Shown piece after piece: positions 31,450 to 42,310 of a stretch of DNA of 64,000 bases; positions within the stretch are counted from its first letter, which is position 1; each line of letters opens with the position of its first letter. The stretch is from Ascarosepion bandense. Taxonomy: Eukaryota; Mollusca; Cephalopoda; Sepiida; Sepiidae. The DNA is taken from NCBI GenBank assembly GCA_037127315.1, contig JBBBDQ010000915.1:399501-463500 (forward strand), read 5' to 3'. The position numbers and the translations under genes were made by a program. The notes beneath the pieces are model-generated. The model ran no database searches, was not told where the DNA came from, and saw only the letters and a program-made list of their open reading frames with translations.

Positions 31450-32110
31450 TATATATGTCTGCGTCTGTCACGACGACAAACTTTCCTCCCACTTCCACAA
31501 AAATACATCAGTATACACAGGGAAACACAGGGGCACAAACTCACATCTCTGTTTTAACTCATCTATAGTTCTTTGTCGAGTCGTGTACACGTTACTCTTG
31601 TGATAGCCCCACAAGAAAAAAATTGCATACAGACAAATCTGGCAATCTAATGGCCATGGAACATTACCCAATCTTGAGATCTCACGGTTTATTCAATGAT
31701 TGCCGTGCAGTGTTTGATGTTGATCCATCCTATTGGAACCAGGTGTGCCGAAGGATTGTAACATCTCCATGTAACGATTCGCAGTGACAGTAACTGAGAT
31801 CCCCTGTTCATTTGAAAAATTATGGTCCGATGACACCATGTAATGAAACAGCATACTCTCATTTTACTAACGTGTAAAGAGTGCTCATGAACTTCATTAG
31901 GATTTGTGTCTGCTCAGTAACAGTAATTCTGCTTATTTCCGTAACCTGTGAGATCAATATGGGCCTCATCTGACACCCATAACTTGCATAAAAATTCATC
32001 TTGATCCATGGTTACTGAAATAGCAGAGGATTTACTTCGTGAGGCCACTGTTTTCTAGTGTTGCCAGTTGCTCATGTCTGTCCATACACGCATCAAAACT
32101 TACCGTTTTT
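31450..32110 (-). pseudogene. Tc1/mariner-superfamily transposase relic (DDE domain)
   Basis: On the minus strand (about 31,970 downward) the translation reads 'SDEAHIDLTGYGNKQNYCY' and then 'NPNEVHEHSLHVSKMRV', the segment around the first catalytic Asp of the IS630-Tc1-mariner DDE domain. It continues over a broken region to a frame at 31,671-31,468 with 'MGNVPWPLDCQICLY', 'FFLWGYHKSNVYTT' and 'TIDELKQR', the C-terminal part that normally reads '.PPRSPDL.PCDFFLWG'. The family differs from those at 3,170 and 37,660. Stops and frameshifts make it inactive; the N-terminal helix-turn-helix part was not identified. Confidence 0.8.
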
Positions 32111-32116
32111 TGGGTC

Positions 32117-32196
<80 letters not shown>

Positions 32197-32338
32197 TATA
32201 TGTGTGTGTGTGTTTGTGTGTGTTTTTGTGTGTGTATGTGTAAATGACCTCACTCATTGTTTTCGAGGTATGAGGTACAAACTTGTTTTTTAGGCAGGTG
32301 TGAAGACTTATGCAACTATACATTTGGAAGAGCCTAAT
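32117..32338. repeat. (TA)n/(TG)n tracts and dispersed repeat, copy 2
   Basis: TA and TG runs at 32,117-32,242 alternate (TA, TG, TA, TG). From about 32,236 to 32,338 follows the second copy of the dispersed repeat at 27,585-27,740, including 'tcattgttttcgaggtatga', flanked by the inverted pair 'acctca' and 'tgaggt'. Confidence 0.7.
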
Positions 32339-32599
32339 ACCATGAACTGCTCCTCAAAGGACTGTCAGAATTCTTCTCCTATACTGTTCCCACCCAAGGT
32401 TAAAAGACTCAGTATGTTCGGCTATGTAGTCTTAGTTGTGCGGTAGAAGAAATAGATTCATTGTTTCCTCAGTGGTATTTGCACGTAAGTGATTGTAATT
32501 CGAACATGCTTCTCAGATTTCTCAATCCAAATCGTTATGTATTACTCCAATAATGTATGACGTCATCAATCTCCTGTCTTTAGTAACTTTTAAAAAATA

Positions 32600-32885
32600 A
32601 TCATTATTCCGGCCAGTACCAGTTCGGTGATCCATTTACACATATTTACTGGGTAGATTTTTCCCAGTTTCATTCTGCCCATCTTCTATTCAATATATCC
32701 AGTCCATCTTAAATTTTCCTCCAAGCCGTCTTTCCTCTTTATTTAACCCTGAAATATCAGCTGTCTCTTTTTGGTTTCAAATTTTCAAGTGTCCCTTATT
32801 GTTTCACAATTTCTTAAAAACGCCTTCTTATATAGTTTAAATAATCAGAGTGAGACAGAGCACACTTGTCTTACGCCAATTTTTT
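32600..32885 (-). pseudogene. RTE-like LINE, internally deleted fragment
   Basis: On the minus strand a motif-B-like 'VRQ.C..S....LF.LY' (about 32,880-32,835) is joined within about 80 nt to C-terminal sequence: 'KRKDGLEENLRWTGYIE' (about 32,740-32,690) and 'VNMCKWITELV' (about 32,655-32,620). Several hundred bases with the catalytic box and thumb are missing. Confidence 0.6.
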
Positions 32886-33703
32886 AATTTTTTTTACTCT
32901 CCATATGCAATGTACTTGCTCCCAGTAAACATTTCGGTTTATTTTAATATCTTTGCTGAATTAAATAAAATTTTTAAGTGAATCTCTTGAGCCTGATAAG
33001 TCCAAGAAATGGAGAAATGTCAAGAGGGCAAAACTAAATTGGTATGCTCAGAAATATGGGAACCTGAACATAAAGACATCTTTCCTGCCTTCATTTCTAG
33101 ATTATTTCGTTGTTTATTTGTTTTCAGCATTTTTCAGTTATTTCTATGTAAGTTTTTTGTTCGTTGCCGTTATAAATATGAGGAACTGATACAGAAATAA
33201 CAGAAAGACCACTTAAACAAAGAATCTACGCACACAAAATATTCTTTGGAAATAATATACACGCGAACAGCACAATGCTCTCTAAACCTATCTGGGTGGT
33301 TACAGAAATAAACAAATCACACTAAAAATACAATCGAAAATATAGAAAAGAGCATCAGTCTACAGTAATCAACTCAACAGTTGTAAAATCTGAGTGAAGA
33401 AAAATAATAGCTATAATAATTTTCCCAGACAAAAACAAACTATTAAATAATCGATCAAATCTCACCTAAAAATGCAGACACGAAAGAAATTTTATATGGA
33501 TATGGAAAACTGAAAAAGAACAGGAATAAATTAAAATAAAAAATAAATAAATAAAAATAAGTATAATAAATTAATCGAAACAGAAACTTAAATAAACTAA
33601 GTAAATGATAAAGAAATTAACAAAACTCGCCCACCAACATAACTGTTAAAATTAAACAATAATATACACCAAATGCAATAGAACACCCACAATGCCTCAG
33701 TGA
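32886..33703. other. A-rich sequence, no recognised gene
   Basis: Low-complexity A-rich sequence, notably 33,520-33,580 with TAAA/AAAT units. No supported gene. Confidence 0.5.
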
Positions 33704-33704
33704 C

Positions 33705-33755
<51 letters not shown>

Positions 33756-33866
33756 AAAGAATATTAATAGAAAGTTTTGAATTTAAAAATGTACTTTTTT
33801 TGGACAGTATTTGTTTATTTTTATTATTGTATTTTATATTTCAGACCGCCCTCGGTCCTTCATCAG
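33704..33866 (-). mobile_element. (TA)n tail and hammerhead-like tail module
   Basis: (TA)n at 33,704-33,753. On the minus strand CTGATGA (33,866-33,860), stem II AG-(G)-ACCG, loop AGGG, CGGT-CT (six pairs with one bulged G), GAAA (33,842-33,839), then TAT/ATA as a possible stem III. The U of the cleavage site is a C. About 85 nt further comes the (TA)n tail. Confidence 0.5.
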
Positions 33867-35524
33867 AAAAAAATCACTCGTTTCTGAAATTTATTTTTAT
33901 GTCTAAGCTCATATGTGAAGTTGAGGACAGATTTTTTCCAAATGTTGATTTAAGATTATTAGTTTCTTCTTTGTTCTCAGCTAAAATGAGAACATCATCT
34001 ACTTTAGCTTCTTCTGTCTTTCTGAAACTATTCATTTATTGTCCTTTCTCTTCACTAATTTTTTCTCATTTGCATTCTTTCCCCAGTAACTTCTTGTATC
34101 TTAGTGGCATTGTTATCGCACTTTAGTGAAATAATTTAAAAAAATCTCCGACACAAATAACGTATCATAACGACGACTGCTTAAACGTCAACATCTTTTT
34201 GTGTTTTGGAGGAGGTATGCGCATGCGTATACGTGATAAGCATGTCCGCTACGCAGCTGATTAATCTCGATACCATTATATAGTTCATGAAATTGGTACA
34301 TCTGTGCAAGCAAGCAATCTAATAGCCTTAAAATGTAAAATGAGCTCTGCTTTCAATTACTTGAATTTTATTTTACATTATGGTGGAATTGAACTTGTTA
34401 CACGCACACTTCATCCATCCATTTCAAGACATGTCTTTCTCATCGGTATTATTTAAGCTATAAAATTTTCGCAATGAAGCATGCAAACGCTTCAGTGTTT
34501 AATAGTAAGCTTACATTAAGTGGGCCGTGTTCTTTCATTGCTTCCCTCCCTAAATATCCGGTTGCCATTATTGGAAGAGACAATTCAATTAGCCGAACAG
34601 ATTTCTATCGAATTCCAGGTTACTACGCCATAGTTTGCAACAAACTCTGTTCGTTTCCTTCCAGTTAGGTTTCTGTTCAACTGTAAGAATATATATACGC
34701 CAAACAAAGTATCGATTCGATTATCCAATTCCCCGAGATTCAAAAAGTGTTCTTTCGTTCAGATCCAAAGTTGACTTTAAAGTGACTATGAGATCCGATA
34801 TAAAAGGCTTGTTCTATGTTTTACATAAATAAAAGAAAGGTCATTACTCATAAATTACCGGTTGCTAAAAATAGATTTTCACAAAAAATATTTTTAATTT
34901 ACCTTATTTTTAAGATATATAAAACACATTATTTTTTTCCAAGATTATGATATTTCCATATGGGTATTTTCTAAGCGTAACTCAGACGTGACCTAAAGCT
35001 GATAATATGGGCACTCAATGAGGATTGTAATTGGTCTAGAAAGAAAAATATTGCTAAGCATTGCATCATTTCCAGGTGCCCTTATGACATTTATACATGA
35101 CTCCGCATGTAATACTTGTAAGTCCAGCTTATTGTCAAATTTAAGTTTATTGTCCCGTAATCATTGTATTATCATTCCATCACATGCAAAGAAATAAAAT
35201 CACTAAGTAGAATAAATTTAGTGTGGGTGAAAGAAAATGAAAAGAAAGAAAAAGAAAACCATTATTAATGAGTGAACAATAAAAGAACGGGAATAAAGAA
35301 GACAAAAGAAAACGGTTGTCATGTTCGTAGATCAAAGGACATCAGATCAATAGCTGGAAAAGAGTTTCACGAGTATGAAGAAATTGTTTGCATAAAACTT
35401 ACGGTTAAACTGAGCTATTTCAACCATCAAATGATTAAACCTAGCTGCTAATCTAGTACTTAGCGCAAATTCGTAATGAGGGGTACAAAAACAGAAAAAT
35501 CGTCAGATTAATTACCTAATTCTT
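33867..35524. other. No recognised gene
   Basis: The plus-strand frame at 33,800-34,126 (108 codons) and those at 34,474-34,832 have no domain I recognise. Codon content looks like background. Confidence 0.45.
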
Positions 35525-35800
35525 CATTATGTGCCGTCTCTTTTCTAGACCTAGGCAATCATCGAATTCCACTTAACCACATACCTTGTTGCTTTTAACA
35601 TCTTTCCTCTTGGTTTCTCTCTAAATAGTCCAAACAGTGTAAATAGTGTGTCCCAGAAACGTTAGCTGTAACTTCCTGATATTAAGTTTAAATTTTCTTT
35701 TAGACTGCACCCTCTGCAAAACAATGGCATTGCTCACTTATTCGGTCTATGGTATTTGTTATTGTATTAACGTCATGATTTTTACAGATCCACTATGATT
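35525..35800 (-). pseudogene. RTE-like LINE, 3' terminal fragment
   Basis: On the plus strand, 'tgtgccgtctcttttctaga' through 'aatcatcgaattccacttaa' and 'cagaaacgttagctgtaact' parallels 8,288-8,640, the 3' terminal part of the RTE-like LINE on the minus strand. No intact frame remains. Confidence 0.6.
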
Positions 35801-37659
35801 TTTCCAAAATATGCATATTTTTGTCTGTGTGTGTCTCTCTACGTGCATAAGTATATAAGAATTTGAAGTTTGCTCTGAAAAACTGACCAATTGTAGCCTA
35901 CTTGATAATAACACTATCAGCACAAGTGTGCTTTCCCTGATGGAAAAGAGAATGCAGATTCGATTTTTGTCGAAAGCAACATTTTTCTTTAGACTTCTTG
36001 ATCTCTTGGATTCTTGACATTTATTTCACTTTTTAAAATAACATGTCAACTCTAAAATGTGTACCAATAAAATATAACATTTGTATTAAAAATAACGATA
36101 CCGAGAAAAATATATATAAATATATTTCAAACATTTAATATAGATTTTAAAATATTATTCATCTGACGAGTGTCTGATTTTATTTTTACGGCTTATCAAC
36201 CTTGTGTAAGTTATTTAAAACTGAAAAATATTTTGGATTATAAGAATAATTATGTTTTTGCCAGTGAATATTTAATTAAAATCTGTTTTAAAATAACAAT
36301 TATTTTTGCAGATACCTATCATAATATTTAACATATTGCTGGGTTGGAGAAGATATGGATTCATAAGCTTCATTGAGGTATTTATGCATAAGTGAACGTA
36401 ACGAATTCGATGAATATTTGAACTTTGCTCTCCGATTTCTCATTCTGAGGCAATTAAGATTTCACTACCCACAAACTCAGCAGGTAAGAAAAAATATGGT
36501 GAATAGAAAGATTGCAGTTATATTTAATTTTTAGATCATAGTTGACAGGGAAGCAACAATCCAATGCGAGAGAAGAAATTATTAGTATTAAAATTAGTGT
36601 TACGTATATGTAAGCAATAAAACAATGAAACCTTTTTACTAATATAGAAATACATTCAAGTACATGTGGTCGAAGTACCATTAAAAAAGTATAAGAACGG
36701 TTTAAAAATCACTGAAAAGGAGATGTCATGTCAGGACCGATAACTTTGCAGATCCTTTTATATATTATTGGTTAAGATACCAATGAATTTCTTTGTTAAG
36801 AATTATGTATATATTGGCACGCGGTTCAATGGTTAGAAAAGTTATTGCAAATTTCTTGATAGGCTGGCAAAATCTTTAAATGAATCAATATTATAATAAC
36901 GGACATTGAATATAGATTATCTAATTATTTGCTTGGTTATTTTTTTACAACAATAATTTCATATTTACAACATTCTACAAACTTGATTACAGCTAATGCA
37001 ATGCAATAATTACTATTTATCAATTTATAAAGAAATAAATGTGAAAACCATTTTTATTCATAAATTTCTAAACATTAATGCATTATTAAAATATGGGAAC
37101 CAACTACAAAGAAATCCTTATTATTTTTAATTTTATAATATTTAAGCCATTTGTCGATTAGCTGATGTTTTCTTCGCTATTTTATTTAATGATAAAATGA
37201 TTACATAGTTTAATTAAACAGTCTAATAAATAAATGGCGTTTATTATTTTTGTTTTCAATTTATCAAGAACATTGAAAATATATGAATATTATTAGGTTT
37301 TATTATGTAGAAGTAAGGATTGTTTGCTATTATCAAAGTTTGTAGTAGTCATTTCAAGAGTGAGTCTATATGTACGTAGGCAATAACGTATGTATGTATG
37401 TATTTATGAGCGTTTATTATTGGGTAGAAGTGTCTATGAAGTTAACGCTCATGGTGAAAGTTAAAAAGGAAGGAGGTGAGAAAGAAAAACAGAGATAAAA
37501 TAATAACGAACGCGCGCGAGCTCACACACATATTACTTAGATTACTTAAACAGAGCAAAAAAATTTCACAACGTTAACTAATGTTAATAGACAGCTCAGT
37601 TCGTTTCTAGAGTTTTATTCACATGTGATATTTCGACAAATAGTACGTATATATATATA
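35801..37659. other. No recognised gene
   Basis: AT-rich sequence with no supported gene or repeat apart from a short TATG run at 37,388-37,405. Confidence 0.5.
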
Positions 37660-38513
37660 CAGCGTGCAATGGGTAAATTATCGCCATTTAATTTCTGCGT
37701 ATGCGCCTTATTTGTTTTTGCTTTAGTCGACTGCACAGTATGTTTGAGTCAGCTGGGCACCGTCTGTTAGAAAAAAAGAAACATGGACTTCAATCCGCCA
37801 AAGATTTGGAAACATCACGCTGTACTGTTTGGTATTCTCACCAGAAGTTCTAATGCGAACATTTCAGAGTTTTGCAGAGTCAATCTGAGGCCAGTTAAGT
37901 GGATTCATAAAGAGTTGTATGAGTCTATTTGTGAGTACGAAGGTGTTTGGCTTGGATACTAGTGATGGCGAAGTTATACCTTCAATTCATCTCCGTACAG
38001 AGCCTCAGATTGAATACGAATGCCTATATTAAGTGCCTTTAGAAGATAGCGCTGCCTTGGGGGAAGAGGGTGACTGCTGGAAGGCACTATGGCTAACAAC
38101 CTCATTTTGCAATATGCCACACAATTTGGGGTACCCAGTCATGGCAGTCAGACAAATTCTATGATCACATCTTATATCATGTCACCTAACTCCCCAGCCT
38201 GCAACCTTTTTGATTTTTATGTGTGGGACTCAGCTGAGCGAGAGTCTAATCTTGTAACACTTAAGATTAACTGAAGGCAAAGTATATGACAACATTCACC
38301 AACTTAAACAAGTAGACCGTCTTGAAACGTTACAAGAGACTCCGAAGTCATCTGAAGGCCGCAGCTGAAGGTAAAGAAAATTTCATTGAAAAAGTTTATC
38401 TTTTAGTATTTGAAAATATTTTTGTGTAATATTGATAAATAAATCTTATAAAATGAGATGTCAAGGCTATTTATATTTTTGCGTAATTTCGATGCCAATT
38501 TATCCATTGTACC

Positions 38514-38516
<3 letters not shown>
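37660..38516 (+). pseudogene. Tc1/mariner-like transposon with TIRs, decayed transposase
   Basis: TIRs: left 'cagcgtgcaatgggtaaatt' (37,660-37,679), right on the minus strand 'aagggtacaatggataaatt' (38,516-38,497), inserted in TA-rich sequence. The N-terminal transposase remnant starts at ATG 37,782 ('MDFNPPKIWKHHAVLFGIL', later 'CRVNLRPVKWIHKELYESI') and stops after about 59 codons. The C-terminal remnant at 38,089-38,274 includes 'SPNSPACNLFDFYVWDSAER', the block that normally reads 'PPSSPDLNPLDYFVWG'. The central catalytic region is deleted. It is the longer relative of 26,970-27,560. Confidence 0.8.

Positions 38517-38559
<43 letters not shown>
38517..38559. repeat. (TA)n tract at transposon end
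   Basis: About 21 TA units abutting the right TIR. The left flank of the transposon is also TA-repeat (37,648-37,659), so the element probably inserted into a TA microsatellite. Confidence 0.95.
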
Positions 38560-38561
<2 letters not shown>

Positions 38562-38654
38562 TAGGATATATTTATTTTCATTATATTCGTTAAACTGTTG
38601 TTAGATTACACAAACTCAAACAAGCACAAACGTACTCACACACATCAACACATA

Positions 38655-38657
38655 GAC

Positions 38658-38727
<70 letters not shown>
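38655..38727. repeat. (CA)n-(TA)n microsatellite
   Basis: CA units at 38,659-38,693 followed by TA units to 38,727. Confidence 0.95.
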
Positions 38728-38734
<7 letters not shown>

Positions 38735-38897
38735 TTCGTGATAATTACATTAGTTCACTACTCAGTTGTATCAAAAATGCTCAATACACGTATATTGTAG
38801 AACTTTTGAATATTTTTCATCTGGAAACCAGTTATTTCCGCAACCTAAGTTTCAACCTTTTGCTATCTTCAGACTATTTATAATAACTGGTTTTCCA
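38728..38897 (-). mobile_element. Retroelement 3' tail module with long stem I
   Basis: On the minus strand CTGAAGA (38,872-38,866), 12 bases, GAAA (38,853-38,850). The module is bracketed by an inverted pair of about 14 bp: 'aataactggttttcc' (38,881-38,895) and 'ggaaaccagttatt' (38,823-38,836), in the position of a hammerhead stem I. About 95 nt later comes (TA)n. The core base U7-G8 region is altered (AAG for ATG), so it is a relic or a non-cleaving fold. Confidence 0.45.
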
Positions 38898-39029
38898 AAA
38901 ATCGTAAAATCTTTGTTGTAGATTTAAAAACGTTGTAAAATCTGTTAATTTCTTTGCCTGAATATACCGAAACATTGTAAGCTAGGTATCAGAAATCACT
39001 CATTTCCAGATGTTATATATATGTATAAT

Positions 39030-39115
39030 TATATAACAGTTATTGTTCAGAGACAAATTAGACCACTAAACAGCTGTATCAAAAAGTGCTCAATAGATAT
39101 AAAAATAAAAGTTTA
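39030..39115 (-). repeat. Second copy of the tail module end
   Basis: 'tagaccactaaacagctgta' and 'tcaaaaagtgctcaatagat' at 39,058-39,097 match 'tagttcactactcagttgta' and 'tcaaaaatgctcaatacacg' at 38,751-38,790 in direct orientation, about 307 bp apart. The upstream side again has a TA-rich run (39,014-39,040). Confidence 0.6.
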
Positions 39116-39194
39116 ACATGTAAAGTTAAATTAAGTTACAGCTGCACCTTGCAATTATATATGAATAAGAAAAAGCTATAAATTTAAAAATAAC

Positions 39195-39420
39195 TGTTGT
39201 CGATTCCGGGTTAGAAACCGCAAAAAATAATGTAGCACAAATCACATTATTTGAGATAGAAAAATATGTCATATTAAACGTTAAAATACAAAAATGAACG
39301 CAGGTTAGTAATTCAGGAATACTATTAGTAACGAATATATGAGACTATATGAGAATATATAAGACTTTGACGTGAAGCTGCGCTGAAATTAGTATGTCCG
39401 TGTAATACTATTTTGTCTGA
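39195..39420 (-). repeat. 3' LTR, truncated
   Basis: Only the outer 226 bp remain, ending after 'gtaatactattttgtctgag', where similarity to the 5' LTR stops and RT-coding sequence begins. By eye the two LTRs differ at many positions, so the insertion is old. Confidence 0.82.
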
Positions 39421-39424
39421 GTTT

Positions 39425-40700
39425 TGCATGAATTTGCCATAATAGTTTGCAAGACCAAGAAAACTTTACAACTCCGCGACATGTTTCGGCTCAAGCATAT
39501 TCTTTTATTGCTGATGCCCCATCTGGGACTGTTTTTTGCCATCTTCGTTAATTATATGGCCTAAGTATTTGATTTCTTTTAAGAAAAGATCACATTTCTC
39601 TCTTTACTTTAAACCCATAATCCTGTATTCTTTTAAAAACCTCTTTTATATGTGTCGCGTGTTCTTCCACATTATTGCACTTGATTAAAATGTCTAAATA
39701 AGCAGTATTAAAGTTCTGTCCTGTGAACATGGTATCTGTTGTCTGTTAAAAGATTGACGGAGCTAACTTTATTCCAAATTGCAATCTGTTGAATTTATAG
39801 AGTCCTTTGTGAGTGTTTATATATAATCTATTTGTACTTTCTTTTTCAATTGGAATCTGAAGATAAGCTTCGCTTAAATCAATTTTCGAAAATACCTTTA
39901 CCACTGTTAAGCTAGATAAATATTTCCTCTGGGCTTGGCAATGGGTAGTGATAATTTTTTATAGCGTTGTTTAATCCAGTGGAGAAATTTGCATTAACAC
40001 GGGTTTCTACGGATTTCTTCTTCACGTATACTACCTGTGCAGCCCATTCGTTGAATTCTATTTTGAAATGATCCCAGTTTGTTCTCGTCTATCTAGCTCT
40101 TTATTTTGTCTATTGTTGCGAATGTTACGTTTCGCTTTTTCTTTAATATTGTCTGAGCATTCTGCTTGAGCTCGATCTTTGCACCGAATTTGTTACATCT
40201 TCCTAAACCGCTTGACAATACTTCAGGAAATTGATTGTGTAATTCCTCTTTCAATTTCGTAGCTACTGATGGTTTGCATTCTATTTTCTTGCAAAAATAG
40301 CTAATGAGTAAATCCCATAAACTTTTGCATCCAGTCTGCCTACCAAAATTACTGTCTTTCATAACGTATATTTTTAATTTTTTAGTTTTTCCATGGAATT
40401 TCACATCCACGATTATTTCACCTTCGAAATTGATCCGTATTCTATTGACAGACTTAGCGATTTTTTGTGTGGGCATCATGGTCGGTCTATTCACTTTCTG
40501 TCATGTTTGTAGGTTAATTATCGTTAAATCCAAACCTGAATCTAACTGTAGTCTGATTTTCTTATTTAATATTTCAAGTTCTACATATTTCCTTGTGTTT
40601 TGGTTATCGTCATAGTCTACTCTAGTAGTTTTTACCTTACTGACAATCTCTATTCCAGTGGAATCCACCACATCTGTAACAAGCAGATGGCGAGGATGAC
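39425..40700 (-). pseudogene. Ty3/gypsy gag-pol remnant: CCHC, protease, RT
   Basis: On the minus strand: zinc knuckle 'CYRCGGFHWNRDC' (40,681-40,643); after a frameshift, protease with 'LQLDSGLDLTII' (about 40,550-40,515, active-site D-S-G); an open frame of 133 codons (40,494-40,093) linking protease to RT with 'FPEVLSSGLGRCNKFGAKI'; then RT with 'KVFSKIDLSEAYLQIPIE' (about 39,905-39,850, first catalytic Asp kept) and 'LYKFNRLQFGIKLAPSIF'. The YxDD box near 39,690-39,705 reads A-Y-L-D-I-L-I: one Asp codon is lost by an in-frame deletion. 'EIKYLGHIINEDG' (about 39,580-39,540) marks the end of RT, just before the deletion joint. Confidence 0.88.
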
Positions 40701-41906
40701 TTATGTTTTTATTTGATTTCTGTCACGAGTTGACTTATATCTTGAAATATTGTCATTAAATTCTTGTTTTACTTTTGTGCGGTGGTAAAAACGTACAATT
40801 TATTTTAACTTACTTATATGCGCTACTTTCGATTCCTCAATATCTCTATTATCTTTTGTAATACTTAAACATTTTGGCAGTCTTGTGATAGTTTGTGCAG
40901 CGTTAATCTTGGTTCATTTTAGAGTTTGACGCATTTCGCTGTCCTTAGCTGAGACTAATCCTTATACAAATATAAGACATTTAAAGTTGTTCGGAGTTAA
41001 TTCTGCCAATTAAAAGTCGTCGCAATTTCCACCTGTGTAAAAGTGAAGCCTTTTGACTAAAAAGCTCCGTAAGGCATGTAATTACCTCGTCGAACCTTAA
41101 GTCGTTTGTCGTCTTCCTCCGTTCCTAATTTTCTGAGCAATAGCCTTAACATTTTCTTTTCTGTCCAGTTTTGACAATCAACCTAAAAATATTTTCATAG
41201 CATCTGTAATAGTCCTCCCCAAAATGTTTGTCATCATCAATAAAGTATTTAAATGTATCTATAGCGTTCCGAACGGCGTCTTGAGAAAAGGTCGAATATT
41301 TTCCGTGTTTCTTTCTTGTGTGTTGACTGTCAATTTTAGCAATAGTTCTTGAAGATGTAATAGTCTTTCTTCGTTTATTCTTTGAAATTCCGTTTGTCTT
41401 TCTTCATTTAATCTTTGAATTTCCATTTGTTTTCCTCGAATTTTAATTGGCTCTCTTCACTTTTATAATTTCTAGTATTCCTTTTCAAATCATCAAGGGT
41501 TTGCTGTTTTGATTCCATGAGGGGTTTCACTTTTTTACCGTTGCTTTTTTACATTTAATCTTGTAAAATATTTCGTGAAACAATTTCCTGTTGCGACTTG
41601 CTCGAAGAGGAAAAAATATTGGCTTTCAAATACCTTTTTACATTTTTTCTTTCTATCTCGTTTTTTTCCAAAGTTGCTATACAGGCAGATTTTCTGCAAT
41701 AGTATCGCTAAATTGTTTGTGGTCGACTTGTGTGGCAGTATGGTTTTTTCTTTGTTCTGTATGAATTCTTTCGGGTTTTCGTGATTTTTGGCAATTGAAG
41801 TTCGTTAAGTTCGAATTCGTTGTCGCTAATTTGTTATTGTGTATGAGAGTTCGAATCCTTCGTCAAAGTTATTGTATACGTGAGTTCGAGACCTTCGTCG
41901 CCATGT
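40700..41906 (-). pseudogene. Ty3/gypsy gag region and leader
   Basis: Between the zinc knuckle and the 5' LTR lies about 1.2 kb that should encode gag. No long frame survives. The plus strand is rich in 'tttcttcgtttattctttga'-type repeats (41,360-41,450), which on the minus strand encode a charged, Glu/Gln/Arg-rich coiled-coil-like segment as in many gag proteins. Confidence 0.6.
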
Positions 41907-42044
41907 TGTTGTGGATTCCGGGTTAGAAACCGTACAAAATAATGAACAACAAACCAGATTATTTGAGATAGAAAAATAGGTTATATTAAACTTAAAAATA
42001 CAAACTTGAACGCAGGTTAGTAATCCAGGAATATTATTAGTAAG

Positions 42045-42095
<51 letters not shown>

Positions 42096-42305
42096 AGTTT
42101 TGAAGAGAAGCCGTACTGTATTAGTATGTCCCTGTAATACTATTCTGAGTGAAGCTCAGAGCTACTATGACTACGACGCGGTATTCTTTGTGTAACTTCG
42201 GTATCTCTCAGTAACTTACGATGTCTCTCGTATCTCACTATGGCAGGAGTATATGTATACTCAAGTAGAGTCCATTATCATAGAAAAATAGGAGATCCCG
42301 CAACA
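41907..42305 (-). repeat. 5' LTR of the Ty3/gypsy element
   Basis: 399 bp. It shares with 39,195-39,420 the terminal block 'gattccgggttagaaaccg', 'ttatttgagatagaaaaata', 'gaacgcaggttagtaat', and 'attagtatgtcc.tgtaata'. A (TA)n tract at 42,046-42,094 replaces about 40 bp that are 'gaatatatgagactatatga'-like in the other LTR. Confidence 0.88.
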
Positions 42306-42310
42306 ATAAC

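Larger units (their letters stand above)
39195..42305 (-). mobile_element. Ty3/gypsy LTR retrotransposon, deleted, with 5-bp target duplication
   Basis: The whole element lies between 'ataac' at 39,190-39,194 and 'ataac' at 42,306-42,310, the 5-bp duplication expected for this superfamily. On the minus strand it runs from TGTTGCGGG (42,305) to ACAACA (39,195), so LTR ends are TG...CA. The 5' LTR is 41,907-42,305; behind it, after two or three bases, is 'tggcgacgaagg', a plausible primer-binding site. Inside are a gag remnant, CCHC knuckle, protease and RT. RNase H, integrase and part of the 3' LTR are missing, removed by one deletion with a joint near 39,420. Confidence 0.9.

Noticed and set aside
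31344..31671. Cluster of overlapping frames of 65-70 codons on both strands
   Set aside because: The minus-strand one at 31,468-31,671 is the transposase C-terminus; the others are shadows of it and of a GT-rich stretch.
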